Positions 1 to 8,584 of a stretch of 36,100 nt of DNA are shown one piece after another. The position numbers and the translations under genes are program-made. Below the pieces are notes generated by a model. The model ran no database searches. It saw nothing but the letters and a program-made list of their open reading frames with translations, and was not told the origin of the DNA. Within the stretch, counting starts at the first letter, position 1. Each line of letters starts with the position of its first letter. The stretch is from Rhodoferax sp. (GTDB taxonomy: Bacteria > Pseudomonadota > Gammaproteobacteria > Burkholderiales > Burkholderiaceae_C), in contig JAIPDC010000011.1 of the NCBI GenBank assembly GCA_021737865.1, forward strand, positions 1 to 36,100. The letters run 5' to 3'.

Positions 1-2
1 TC

Positions 3-1256
3 TTCATCACCAACGAAGACTCCAACACGCTCGTCGTCATCGATCCCAAGACCAACACCGTCGAGAGCACGATCAACCTGACCAGCTTCGACGAAGACCC
101 GCGGCCGCCGTTCCGCTACGTCACCGCCGGCGTGGCGCCCACGCACGCGGCGATGATCCACAAGCCGCTGTACCACGGCTGCATCGACGCCCACGGCGCG
201 GTGCCGTCGCCCGACGGCCGGCTGCTGGCCACCAGTGGGCGTGGCTCGAGCAACATCTATCTCATCGATACCGAACAGCGCCGCGTCATCGGCAACACGC
301 CGAACCCGGCCGCCGGCCCCAGCACCAACCCCGAACGGTTGAGCAGCGGCCTGCTGCTGGGCCGCGAACCGCACGAGCCCACCTTCACGCGCAATGGCCG
401 TGAACTGTGGGTCACGCTGCGCGGCGAAGACCGTATCGCCATCCTCGGCGTTGACCAGGCGGTGCGTCAGTTGAAAGGCGCCGACAGCCCGGGTTCAACC
501 GCCATCCGCCAGTTCCTGCCGACGATCAACGGCCCGGCGCAAGTGTGGTTCAACCGCGAGGGAACACTCGCCTTCGTGGCCAGCCAGAAGGTGTCGCAGA
601 TCGACGTGTTCCGCGTCAACCCGGGCGCCGACGGCCACAGCCGGCCGCAGCGCGTGACAACCCTGGACATCAGCGCACAGGACAAGCCCGGCTTCACGCC
701 CTTCATGAAGACCACGCCTGACGGCGCCGAGGTGTGGTTCTCGCACAAGCTGGCCGATGCGCTGTCGTGCCGCTCGACGCAGGGCGGCTTCGACCTGATC
801 GACAGCGTGCCGCTGGGCATGGGCGCGCGGCCCAACCACGTCGAGTTCGTCAGCAATGCGCGCGGCAGCGTGGTCTATGCCAGCCTGGCGCGCATCGACG
901 ACGGCGGGCCCGGCGGCGTGGCGTCCAGCCCCATCGCCATCATCGACCGCAGCGCCCCCGGCGGCCAGCGCAAGGTGGTGGGTACCTTCTTCAGCCACGG
1001 GCGCGAGTCGCATGGGCTGTGGACCAACCCCGAAAACACACTGCTGTACGTGGCGCACGAGCAGGACGAGCTGCCTGGCACGCCCAACGCCGGCCAGACG
1101 GTGTGCAGCGCCTTCGACGTCAGCGACCCGCTGCGGCCTGCCTTCATCGCGCAGATCCCTCTGGGCAACCTGGCCCTGCCTTCAGGCGCGTTGCGCAACA
1201 AGAAGAGCATCAACCTGGTTTACGTGCGCGTGGGTGCGAAGGGGCAGACCGCATGA
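3..1256 (+). CDS. YVTN/beta-propeller repeat protein, 5'-truncated by window edge
   Basis: Frame is open to the window edge (FITNEDSNTLVVIDPKTNTVES...); repeats such as NTLVVIDPKTNTV, SNIYLIDTEQRRVIG and GRELWVTLRGEDRIAILG are typical of beta-propeller proteins. Confidence 0.75.
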   Translation, partial: FITNEDSNTLVVIDPKTNTVESTINLTSFDEDPRPPFRYVTAGVAPTHAAMIHKPLYHGCIDAHGAVPSPDGRLLATSGRGSSNIYLIDTEQRRVIGNTPNPAAGPSTNPERLSSGLLLGREPHEPTFTRNGRELWVTLRGEDRIAILGVDQAVRQLKGADSPGSTAIRQFLPTINGPAQVWFNREGTLAFVASQKVSQIDVFRVNPGADGHSRPQRVTTLDISAQDKPGFTPFMKTTPDGAEVWFSHKLADALSCRSTQGGFDLIDSVPLGMGARPNHVEFVSNARGSVVYASLARIDDGGPGGVASSPIAIIDRSAPGGQRKVVGTFFSHGRESHGLWTNPENTLLYVAHEQDELPGTPNAGQTVCSAFDVSDPLRPAFIAQIPLGNLALPSGALRNKKSINLVYVRVGAKGQTA

Positions 1257-1585
1257 ACGGCGGGGGAGCCAGCGCCTTCCAGCGCGAGATGGACGAATCG
1301 ATGACGCGGATGATGCAAGACATGCACGGCACAGGCCACGTGGGCCATGCCGACATCGACTTCCTGGCGATGATGATTCCGCACCACGCCGGCGCCGTCG
1401 AGATGGCGCGGCTGGTGTTGCAGCATGGCCGCGACCCGGCCACGCGGCAACTGGCGGAGGAAATCATTGCCGGGCAGACCATCGAGATTGAAAGCATGAC
1501 GCGGCGGCTGGCGGCTTTGCGGCAAGGGCGCAGCGGCGATGCGGCGGCCGAGTTCCCGTCGCTGGGCGGCACGCGCGGCCCCTAA
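1253..1585 (+). CDS. DUF305-family protein
   Basis: MDESMTRMMQDMH...DIDFLAMMIPHHAGAVEMARLVL...AEEIIAGQTIEIESM matches DUF305; ATGA overlap with upstream stop. Confidence 0.85.
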   Translation: MNGGGASAFQREMDESMTRMMQDMHGTGHVGHADIDFLAMMIPHHAGAVEMARLVLQHGRDPATRQLAEEIIAGQTIEIESMTRRLAALRQGRSGDAAAEFPSLGGTRGP

Positions 1586-1647
1586 GGGTCAGCCCTGAGG
1601 GTAACTACCAATGATCGGTATGGAATGAGCGGGCGCACCCAGCGCTC

Positions 1648-2190
1648 TTGATCAACATGCTCTTCCAGTCGGCCGAATCCCGCTACAACCAATGGGTGCG
1701 TGAGCACTACCGTTTCCTGCTGCGCAGCGCGTGGGCGTTGACCGGCTCGCGTGCGACGGCTGAAGACGTGGTGCAGGACTGCTTTGCCAACGCCTGGAAA
1801 CATCGCGAGCAGTTGCGCGATGCAACGCTGGCTCGGGCCTGGCTGTTCCAGATCATGCGTCGCGCGGCCTTCCGCCAGGCTACGCCGGGCATGCAGTCGC
1901 TGGACGATGAAGAGCGTCCCGAGCAGGCCGCGCCCGACAGCGGGCTGGACGACAAGCTCGACGTCGTCAAGGCCCTGGCGCGTCTGGCGCCGATGCACCG
2001 CGAGGTGCTGGTGCTGTTTTATTTTGACGATATGCCCACCGCCCAGATGGCCGAGGCGCTGGAGATCGCGCCGGGCACCGTGCTGTCGCGCCTGGCGCGC
2101 GCGCGCGACGCGCTCAAGCGCGTGATGGGCGTGCCCGTGCAAGCACCCTCAGGCGCGCGCGTGACGCCGCTGAGAAAAACCTCAACATGA
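1648..2190 (+). CDS. ECF-type RNA polymerase sigma factor
   Basis: Region 2-like (WALTGSRATAEDVVQDCFANAWKH) and region 4-like (LAPMHREVLVLFYFDDMPTAQMAEALEIAPGTVLSRLARARDALK) motifs. Confidence 0.9.
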   Translation: MINMLFQSAESRYNQWVREHYRFLLRSAWALTGSRATAEDVVQDCFANAWKHREQLRDATLARAWLFQIMRRAAFRQATPGMQSLDDEERPEQAAPDSGLDDKLDVVKALARLAPMHREVLVLFYFDDMPTAQMAEALEIAPGTVLSRLARARDALKRVMGVPVQAPSGARVTPLRKTST

Positions 2191-2822
2191 AGCTCCGAAT
2201 CACCACCGAACCCGAGGACAGTGCATTCGACCTGCGCGCCCGCGCCGAGCTGGCGCTGGCCTTCGAAGCCACCGACCCACCGCCTCACCTGTACCGCAAG
2301 GCGCAGCCGATGCTGTCGCGACGCGGCTTCCAGCGGTCTGTGCTGGCCCTGCTGCTGGTCGGCAGCGGGACCGGCACCGTCTTGGCGATGCGCCCACCCG
2401 AGCTGGTGCGGGGTGCCATCGAGCATGAATATTTTGAGCGCACGCTGCGCGGCACCTTCATGGAACCTGCACCGCTGTTGCAGCACCTGGGGCTTGGCGG
2501 CAAACAAGTGGTCCCTGGCTTCCCGCAGTTGATGCGGCCTTGCGACATCGACGGCCACCTTGCCTATCACCTCACCACGTTCTTCGAGAAGGGCGGCATG
2601 GTCACCGTGTTTGCTTTCGACAAGGCCGTGGCGCTGAAGGAAGGCGGCGGCTGGTGGGGCAATGTCTACTGGAAAGTCATCACCTCGCGCGACGGCAAGC
2701 CGCTGGTGCTGGTTGCGCAAAAGAAACAAGCACTGGCCGTGGCGCAGAACCAGTTCGGCAAGACCAGTGAAACACCTACACCCACATCCACACCCACCAC
2801 CACCCCCAAGGAGACACGATGA
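2187..2822 (+). CDS. putative anti-sigma factor/membrane-anchored hypothetical protein
   Basis: ATGA overlap with the sigma gene; cytoplasmic N-terminus followed by one predicted TM (RSVLALLLVGSGTGTVLAM). Confidence 0.5.
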   Translation: MKLRITTEPEDSAFDLRARAELALAFEATDPPPHLYRKAQPMLSRRGFQRSVLALLLVGSGTGTVLAMRPPELVRGAIEHEYFERTLRGTFMEPAPLLQHLGLGGKQVVPGFPQLMRPCDIDGHLAYHLTTFFEKGGMVTVFAFDKAVALKEGGGWWGNVYWKVITSRDGKPLVLVAQKKQALAVAQNQFGKTSETPTPTSTPTTTPKETR

Positions 2823-4045
2823 AACAGACCCTGAACTTCCTGCAGCGGCGCCAGTTGCTCGCCGGCAGCGCCAGCGCCGTGGCCGCTGCCGGACTAGCGA
2901 CTTTTGCGCGCGGCGCCGCCGCTGCTGGCGAAACTCCTGTGGCCAGCGCCACGCTGAAGCCGCTGCCCGCCTACGTGAACTGGAAAGACCCGGCCAGCGT
3001 CATCGTGCACAGCAGCACCACCATCGAGACCAAGCGCACGGCCTTCGGCAGCGGTGTCATCACGCCGGCCGAGCAGCTCTACATCCGCAACAATCTGCCT
3101 GCGCCAGACGCATCCATCATTGCCGACCGCGACGCCTGGGAAGTGGCCATCGAAGGCGTGAAGGCCCCGCGCACACTGACGCTGCGCGAACTCAAGACCC
3201 TGGGCGTGGAGACCACCGCCATGGTGCTGCAATGCTCTGGCAATGGCCGTGGCTACTTCCCCAGCAAGCCCAGCGGCACGCCGTGGCAAGTGGGGGCAGC
3301 CGGCTGCGTGATCTGGAGTGGCGTGCCGGTGCGGGTAGTGGCCGAGGCGCTGGGCGGCATGGTGCCGGGCGCAGGCTTCATGACCGGCACCGGCGGCGAG
3401 AAGCTGCCCGAAGGGCTGGACCCGCTGAGCATCATCGTTGAGCGCTCGGTACCGGCCGCGGCGATGGCCGATGCGCTGCTGGCGTGGGAAATGAACGGTG
3501 TGCCTATCTCGCTGGCCCACGGCGGCCCGCTGCGCCTGATCGTGCCCGGCTACACCGGCGTGAACAACATCAAGTACATCAAGCGCTTGGCCTTCACGGC
3601 CAAGGAGACGGACGCGAAGATCATGTCGCACGGCTACCGCATCTCGCCGCCGGGCGGCAAGGGCGACCCCAGCCAACCTTCGGTGCAGGAGATGACGGTC
3701 AAGTCGTGGATCAACTCGCCTGGGCCCGACGCAGCCGGCGTGAAAGCCGGTCTGGTGCAGGTGCAGGGCGTTGCCTTTGGAGGGCTGAACGGTGTCAAGC
3801 GCGTCGAGGTGTCGCTGGACGGCGGCAAGACCTGGAGCGACGCGCGCTTCGTCGGCCCCGACCTCGGTCGCTATGCCTGGCGCCAGTTCGTGCTGGCTGC
3901 CAGGCTGCCCGCCGGCAGCCACACGCTGGCCAGCCGCGCCACCGACTCCGCAGGCAACGTGCAACCCGAGCAGCGGCAGGAAAACGCCGGCGGCTACAAC
4001 AACACGAGCTGGTCCGACCACGCCGTGAAAGTGACGGTGGCCTGA
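2819..4045 (+). CDS. sulfite oxidase-family molybdopterin oxidoreductase, Tat-exported (SorA/SoxC-like)
   Basis: RRQLLAGSASAVAAAGLATFARGAAAA twin-Arg-type leader; conserved VLQCSGNGRGYF Cys motif; GGPLRLIVPGYTGVNNIKYIKRL; C-terminal dimerisation-like VEVSLDGGKTW. Confidence 0.88.
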   Translation: MKQTLNFLQRRQLLAGSASAVAAAGLATFARGAAAAGETPVASATLKPLPAYVNWKDPASVIVHSSTTIETKRTAFGSGVITPAEQLYIRNNLPAPDASIIADRDAWEVAIEGVKAPRTLTLRELKTLGVETTAMVLQCSGNGRGYFPSKPSGTPWQVGAAGCVIWSGVPVRVVAEALGGMVPGAGFMTGTGGEKLPEGLDPLSIIVERSVPAAAMADALLAWEMNGVPISLAHGGPLRLIVPGYTGVNNIKYIKRLAFTAKETDAKIMSHGYRISPPGGKGDPSQPSVQEMTVKSWINSPGPDAAGVKAGLVQVQGVAFGGLNGVKRVEVSLDGGKTWSDARFVGPDLGRYAWRQFVLAARLPAGSHTLASRATDSAGNVQPEQRQENAGGYNNTSWSDHAVKVTVA

Positions 4046-4047
4046 TC

Positions 4048-4416
4048 ATGCGCAGCACCATTCAGCAGCACCCTGTGTTGCATGCCTTGAGAGTTGCGTC
4101 GATGCTTGGTGCCTGCCTGGCGCTGCCCGTTCTGCCCGCGCTGGCGGCCGACGACAGCGCGCAGTTCGCCCTGGGGAAGAAGCTGTTCCTGGAAGGCGTC
4201 GTGCCTTCGTGCGCGGTTTGCCACACCTTGCAGGCCGCGGGCGCCGAGGGCGCCGTCGGCCCGGTGCTGGACGAGTTGAAGCCCGACGCTGCGCGCGTGG
4301 CGAAGGCGCTGCGCAACGGGCTGGGCCAGATGCCTTCGTACAAGGAAAAGCTCACCGATGCAGAGATCGCGGCGCTGGCGCTGTATGTGTCCAAGGCCAG
4401 CGGGGGTGCCAAGTGA
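4048..4416 (+). CDS. c-type cytochrome (SorB-like partner)
   Basis: Signal peptide followed by CAVCH haem motif and MPSYKEKLTDAEIAALALYV. Confidence 0.88.
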   Translation: MRSTIQQHPVLHALRVASMLGACLALPVLPALAADDSAQFALGKKLFLEGVVPSCAVCHTLQAAGAEGAVGPVLDELKPDAARVAKALRNGLGQMPSYKEKLTDAEIAALALYVSKASGGAK

Positions 4417-4988
4417 GACTCTGTGCGGGTGGAATCTGCGGGTTAGCCCGCACCGATGAACGCTCACCCGCGCGGGCCGCAAGAAACTGATCGACACCGA
4501 ATCGCAGGGCATCTTCAGCGGTTGCCGCCGTCGAGGGCCTACCCGTCCTGGCAACCACGGGGTCACACCCCGCCAGGATTGAAGATGGCGTTGGTCGAGC
4601 CCTGCGTCTGCCCGGAATCAACAGGTGTCAAGCGAATGGGGCCCGCCTTCGCGGTCTAGGTCCGCTTCCCTGCAGTCTCGACGGTCGGCAACGGGTCGGG
4701 AGCTGCCGGTTACGCATAGAGAGAGGACGACTCTGCCCAGTCTTGACCGTTCAGTGGACAGCTCGGGGCGAACGACTGCTCGTGGCGATTGGTGAAGTCT
4801 AGCCGGCCGCGCACCTGCCCGCCTAACCAACATGGCGACTGGGCGCCGCAGCGTCGACGCCTACTGGCAGCACATTGTGCGTGTCCATGAGTGCCGAACT
4901 GGGTCCCATCTCCCGCCGTTCCCGCTGTCCAAGAGAAACCGAAATGAGTGTCCAGCAGCGACCGAAATACGCAGTCTGCGCTCCAGAG

Positions 4989-5342
4989 TCAGACCACGGT
5001 GATTACACCACCGTCGCCAAGGCGCTGCCAGGGCAGGCCCAGCACCAGCGCATCGAACTGTGCGCGGGTGAGCGCGGCGGTGCTTGCCGCATCACGCGGC
5101 CAGACGAACTTGCCGCTGTTCAGGCGCCGCGCTGCCAGCCACACCCCGATGCCGTCGTGCACCAGCACTTTCATGCGGTTGGCTCTTCTGTTGGCGAACA
5201 GATAGGCGTGGTGCGGGCGTGCAGCGCCAAAGACCGACACCACACGGGCCAGCGCCGTCTGGGTGCCCGCTCGCATGTCCAGCGGCTCGGTGGCCAGCCA
5301 CAGGGCATCCACCCGGATCACTTGAGCAGCTCTCGCATCCAT
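4989..5342 (-). CDS. tnpB: IS66 TnpB (outer element remnant)
   Basis: VDALWLATEPLDMRAGTQTALARVVSVFGAARPHHAYLFANRRANRMKVLVHDGIGVWLAARRL... is typical IS66 ORF2. Confidence 0.85.
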   Translation of the reverse strand: MDARAAQVIRVDALWLATEPLDMRAGTQTALARVVSVFGAARPHHAYLFANRRANRMKVLVHDGIGVWLAARRLNSGKFVWPRDAASTAALTRAQFDALVLGLPWQRLGDGGVITVV

Positions 5343-5532
5343 ACTGCGCACTGATCGGCCGCCGCCAGGGGCCAGGTCACTGACACGCTGGTGGCACCAC
5401 GGCGCAACTCGATGCGGATGTCCGGTGCAGATGCACACGCCGCTGGTGGCAGCGGCACTGGAACAAATGCGGGAGCCTGCAGGGCAGGCAGCGCCCTACA
5501 TCCCTCTCGACGCCACTTGTGCACGACATTGG
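5318..5532 (-). pseudogene. tnpA: IS66 TnpA C-terminal fragment, outer element
   Basis: NVVHKWRREGCRALPALQAPAFVPVPLPPAACASAPDIRIELRRGATSVSVTWPLAAADQCAVWMRELLK; N-terminal half lies at 8338-8469. Confidence 0.85.
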
Positions 5533-5583
5533 GTAAGCGGCCAGCCATGGCATCTTGAAACAATGGCGTACTCGTAGGAGCCT

Positions 5584-5612
5584 CGTGTCCACCTCAACTC
5601 TAGGTGGACACG
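5584..5612 (+). promoter_or_regulatory. Hairpin over tnpA Shine-Dalgarno (inner IS66)
   Basis: CGTGTCCACCT-caactct-AGGTGGACACG, 11-bp perfect arms; AGGTGGA upstream of GTG start at 5612. Confidence 0.7.
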
Positions 5613-6004
5613 TGAACACTACTCCTGAACAAAGCGGCGAAGGTCGTCGGCGCCGACGCTTGCACAGTGACGAATTCAAAGCGAACGCAGTGGCGTCATG
5701 CATGCAGCCAGGCATCTCGATGGCTGCGGTGGCGATGGCCAATGGGATCAACGCGAACCTTCTGCGCCGCTGGGTGCAAGCTGCCGAGATGCGCCCCGGT
5801 AGCGTCGTTCCAGATGCGCCGCCGGCGCCCAAGCGCCAGGGGGCAAACACACCTGCAGCCTTCGTGCCGATGCAGCTACCCGCCAAGGCTGCGGCGGCTG
5901 ACATCCGCATTGAACTGCGTCGCGGCAACACCTCGATCTCCATGGCATGGCCCATCGATGCCGCCAGCGAGTGCGCGGCCTGGGTGCGCGAGTTGCTTCG
6001 ATGA
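5612..6004 (+). CDS. tnpA: IS66 TnpA (ORF1, inner element); likely GTG start
   Basis: RRLHSDEFKANAVASCMQPGISMAAVAMANGINANLLRRWVQ HTH; ATGA overlap with tnpB. Confidence 0.88.
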   Translation: MNTTPEQSGEGRRRRRLHSDEFKANAVASCMQPGISMAAVAMANGINANLLRRWVQAAEMRPGSVVPDAPPAPKRQGANTPAAFVPMQLPAKAAAADIRIELRRGNTSISMAWPIDAASECAAWVRELLR

Positions 6005-6339
6005 TGCGCATTGATGCCATGTGGCTCGCAGTGGACCCCGTGGACATGCGTGCCGGAGCCGACCGCCTGATCGCCCGCGTGGTGCAAGTCTTCGGCGCCG
6101 CGCAGGCCCACCACGGCTACCTCTTTGCCAATGCGCGCGGCACGCGGATGAAGCTGGTGGTGCATGACGGCTTTGGCGTATGGTGCGCAACGCGCCGGCT
6201 CAACCAGGGACGCTTCGCTTGGCCCAGCGATGGGGCGCCGCTGCAGCAACCCGCACTCACGCAGGCCCAGTTCGAAGCCCTGATCGTGGGCCTGCCGTGG
6301 CAGCGGCTCGCGCACATGCAGACCATCACGCGCGTGTGA
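6001..6339 (+). CDS. tnpB: IS66 TnpB (ORF2, inner element)
   Basis: MWLAVDPVDMRAGADRLIARVVQVFGAAQAHHGYLFANARGTRMKLVVHDGFGVW. Confidence 0.93.
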   Translation: MMRIDAMWLAVDPVDMRAGADRLIARVVQVFGAAQAHHGYLFANARGTRMKLVVHDGFGVWCATRRLNQGRFAWPSDGAPLQQPALTQAQFEALIVGLPWQRLAHMQTITRV

Positions 6340-6441
6340 TGGTGTGTGACGGATAGCCCCGTGCGCGCCGGTGAGGATCGCGCCCGGGGCAATTCGAGAA
6401 TGCCCCGATGACATCCATCGCCAAGCTTCGGACAATGGCGC

Positions 6442-8085
6442 ATGCTCGATGTGAATGCGCTCAAAGCCCAGGACCTCCAAGGCCTGAGCCAGAGCGCCAT
6501 GGTCGAGTTGGCCACAGAGATGCTGGCCCGGATCGCGGCGATGAACACTCTGCTGCAGGCACGCGACAAGCAGGCAGCCGAGCACGCCCAGGAGATCAAG
6601 TTCAAGGACACCAAGCTGGAGCGCATCACGCACGAGCTGGCGCGTCTGAAGGCCTGGAAGTTCGGAGCCAAGACCGAACGCATGAACGCCGGGCAGCGGC
6701 AGATGTTCGAAGAGACAGCGGCCGAGGATGAGGCCAGCCTGCAGGCCCAACTGCTGGCCTTGCAGGGCACATCCGAGCCGAGCACCTCGCCTGCGGCAGG
6801 CACCAGGCGCCAGCCGCGTCGCCAACCGCTGCCAGAGCACCTGCGCCGCGTCGAGCACCGCCACGAACCCGAGAACACCACATGCCCATCGCCGGGGTGC
6901 GGTCGGGCAATGGTGCGTATTGGCGAAGACGTGAGCGAGCGGCTGGATATCGTTCCAGCCGAATTCTTCGTGCAGCGCCACGTGCGCGGCAAGTGGGCCT
7001 GCAAGTGCTGCCAGCTACTGGTGCAAGAGCCCGTCGGGCCTCAGATCATCGACAAGGGCATGCCGACATCGGGGCTGCTCGCGCACACACTGGTCAGCCG
7101 CTTCGTGGACCATCTGCCGTACTACCGGCAAGAACAAATCAATGCCCGCTCTGGCGTGCACACGCCGCGCTCGACGTTGGCTGCGTGGTCTGGAGCTGCT
7201 GGGGCCAGCCTGCAGCCGCTGTATGACGCGCATCGTGCGTTCGTGCTGGGAGCGCAGGTGTTGCATGCCGACGAAACACCGGTGAGGATGCTCGACCCCG
7301 GGGCAGGCAAGACCACCAAGGCCTACATCTGGGCGTATGCCCGGGGCGAGCACGACCGCACGCCGGGCGTGATCTACGACTTCTGCGCAGGTCGGGGTGC
7401 AAAGTATCCAATGGCGTTCCTGCAAGGCTGGTGCGGCACCATCACCTGTGACGACTACAAGGCGTACGACGCGGTGTTGCGCACAGAAGGACGCAAAGAG
7501 GCTGGGTGCCTGGCGCATGCGCGCCGCAAGTTCGATGAACTGGCCAAAGCTCATGCAAGCCCGGTAGCTGCACAGGCCATCCAGCGCATGGCCGCGCTGT
7601 ACCGAATCGAGCAGCAAGCGCGGGAGATGACAGCGGCGGATCGGTTGGCACTACGCCAGTTGCACGCACAGCCGCTGTGGGACGAGTTGCATGTGTGGCT
7701 GCGGCTGGAGAGAGCCCGGGTGGCGGACGGTGGGGGCATCGCCGCTGCTCTGGACTACAGCCTCAAGCGCTGGGAGGCGCTGGGGCGCTTCCTGCACGAT
7801 GGTGATGTCAGTATCGACAACAACCACGTCGAGCGCATGATGCGCCCATGGGCGATGGGGCGCAAAGCGTGGCTCTTCTGTGGCAGCAAACTGGCTGGTC
7901 AGCGGGCCGCCATGGTGATGAGCCTCGTGCAGTCAGCCAAGCTGCATGGGCACGATCCCTGGGGTTACCTCAAGGACGTGCTGGAGCGGCTGCAGGCGCA
8001 CCCGAACCACCGGATTGATGAGTTGCTGCCGCATCGCTGGAGCCCTGCGGAAGACGGCAAAATGCCATCGCATGAAGAACATTGA
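6442..8085 (+). CDS. tnpC: IS66 transposase TnpC
   Basis: Zn-finger-like CPSPGCG/CKCC; VLHADETPVRML; CDDYKAYDAVL; GCLAHARRKFDEL; SIDNNHVERMMRPWAMGRKAWLFCGS. Confidence 0.96.
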   Translation: MLDVNALKAQDLQGLSQSAMVELATEMLARIAAMNTLLQARDKQAAEHAQEIKFKDTKLERITHELARLKAWKFGAKTERMNAGQRQMFEETAAEDEASLQAQLLALQGTSEPSTSPAAGTRRQPRRQPLPEHLRRVEHRHEPENTTCPSPGCGRAMVRIGEDVSERLDIVPAEFFVQRHVRGKWACKCCQLLVQEPVGPQIIDKGMPTSGLLAHTLVSRFVDHLPYYRQEQINARSGVHTPRSTLAAWSGAAGASLQPLYDAHRAFVLGAQVLHADETPVRMLDPGAGKTTKAYIWAYARGEHDRTPGVIYDFCAGRGAKYPMAFLQGWCGTITCDDYKAYDAVLRTEGRKEAGCLAHARRKFDELAKAHASPVAAQAIQRMAALYRIEQQAREMTAADRLALRQLHAQPLWDELHVWLRLERARVADGGGIAAALDYSLKRWEALGRFLHDGDVSIDNNHVERMMRPWAMGRKAWLFCGSKLAGQRAAMVMSLVQSAKLHGHDPWGYLKDVLERLQAHPNHRIDELLPHRWSPAEDGKMPSHEEH

Positions 8086-8293
8086 AGCACTCATCGACGA
8101 CGGCGGCGACATCACCCTTGGTGCGATCTACCCGATCAAATGCGCAGCCACAGCTGCTGACGGCCACAACAGTGTGGCCATGCTGGTTCGCCGAGAAGGT
8201 GAGACGCTGAACGCGTTGCTCAAGAGGCTGGACAAAGCCATCGGTAAGTTCTACGACGGCGGGGACGCGGTTGACGAGATCAACGGCTGCTGA
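8072..8293 (+). CDS. IS66 accessory small ORF
   Basis: Starts inside the tnpC end, within IS boundaries; MKNIEALIDDGGDITLGAIYPIKCAATAADGHNSVAMLVRREGETLNALLKRLDKAIGKF. Confidence 0.6.
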   Translation: MKNIEALIDDGGDITLGAIYPIKCAATAADGHNSVAMLVRREGETLNALLKRLDKAIGKFYDGGDAVDEINGC

Positions 8294-8337
8294 AGGGAGC
8301 CGACATCGCCGTCAAGGTGGCATGGCTGGCCGCTTAC

Positions 8338-8469
8338 GACATTGGCGTTGATGCCGTGGGACAAGGCAATGCTGGCCACCGATGCACCCGGCTCGTCGCA
8401 CTGAATGAGGATCTGCTGCTTGAGCTCGGCGTCGTATCGCCGGCGGGTCTTCTTCTTGGCTTCATTCAT
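8338..8469 (-). pseudogene. tnpA: IS66 TnpA N-terminal fragment, outer element
   Basis: MNEAKKKTRRRYDAELKQQILIQCDEPGASVASIALSHGINAN, interrupted at the insertion point. Confidence 0.85.
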
Positions 8470-8499
8470 GGTGTCCACCTAACTTGTTTGGTGGACACC
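8470..8499 (-). promoter_or_regulatory. Hairpin over tnpA Shine-Dalgarno (outer IS66)
   Basis: GGTGTCCACC/GGTGGACACC perfect arms immediately before the ATG, same design as 5584-5612. Confidence 0.65.
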
Positions 8500-8584
8500 A
8501 TCGTTGCCGCTTAGACCGTTCCCTTCAAGGGTGGGATGACCGCACGCTTACTTTATAAGCCCATCTAGCCGCACTTAAACGAAC

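Larger units (their letters stand above)
5533..8337 (+). mobile_element. Complete IS66-family insertion sequence, 2805 bp
   Basis: Inverted ends GTAAGCGGCCAGCCATGGCATCTTGA / GTAAGCGGCCAGCCATGCCACCTTGA; flanking 8-bp duplication GACATTGG at 5525-5532 and 8338-8345; tnpA-tnpB-tnpC inside. Confidence 0.95.
4985..8551 (-). mobile_element. Truncated IS66-family element (outer), lacking tnpC, interrupted by a second IS66 element
   Basis: tnpB and split tnpA fragments on the minus strand; right tip reads GTAAGCGTGCGGTCATCCCACCCTTG on the minus strand, ending at 8551; left boundary approximate. Confidence 0.75.

Noticed and set aside
2894-4021. 375-aa minus-strand ORF
   Set aside because: Antisense shadow of the sulfite-oxidase-family gene in GC-rich DNA, His/Arg/Gly/Ala-rich with no recognisable motif.
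4437-4452. TGCGGG-TTAG-CCCGCA hairpin after the cytochrome gene as a terminator
   Set aside because: No T-tract follows; can also pair with an upstream GTGCGGG, so termination cannot be supported.
5377-6981. 534-aa minus-strand ORF spanning IS66 genes
   Set aside because: Shadow ORF: crosses the outer remnant, IS end and inner tnpA/tnpB/tnpC antisense; translation is low-complexity and family-less, while the overlapping frames encode recognised IS66 proteins.
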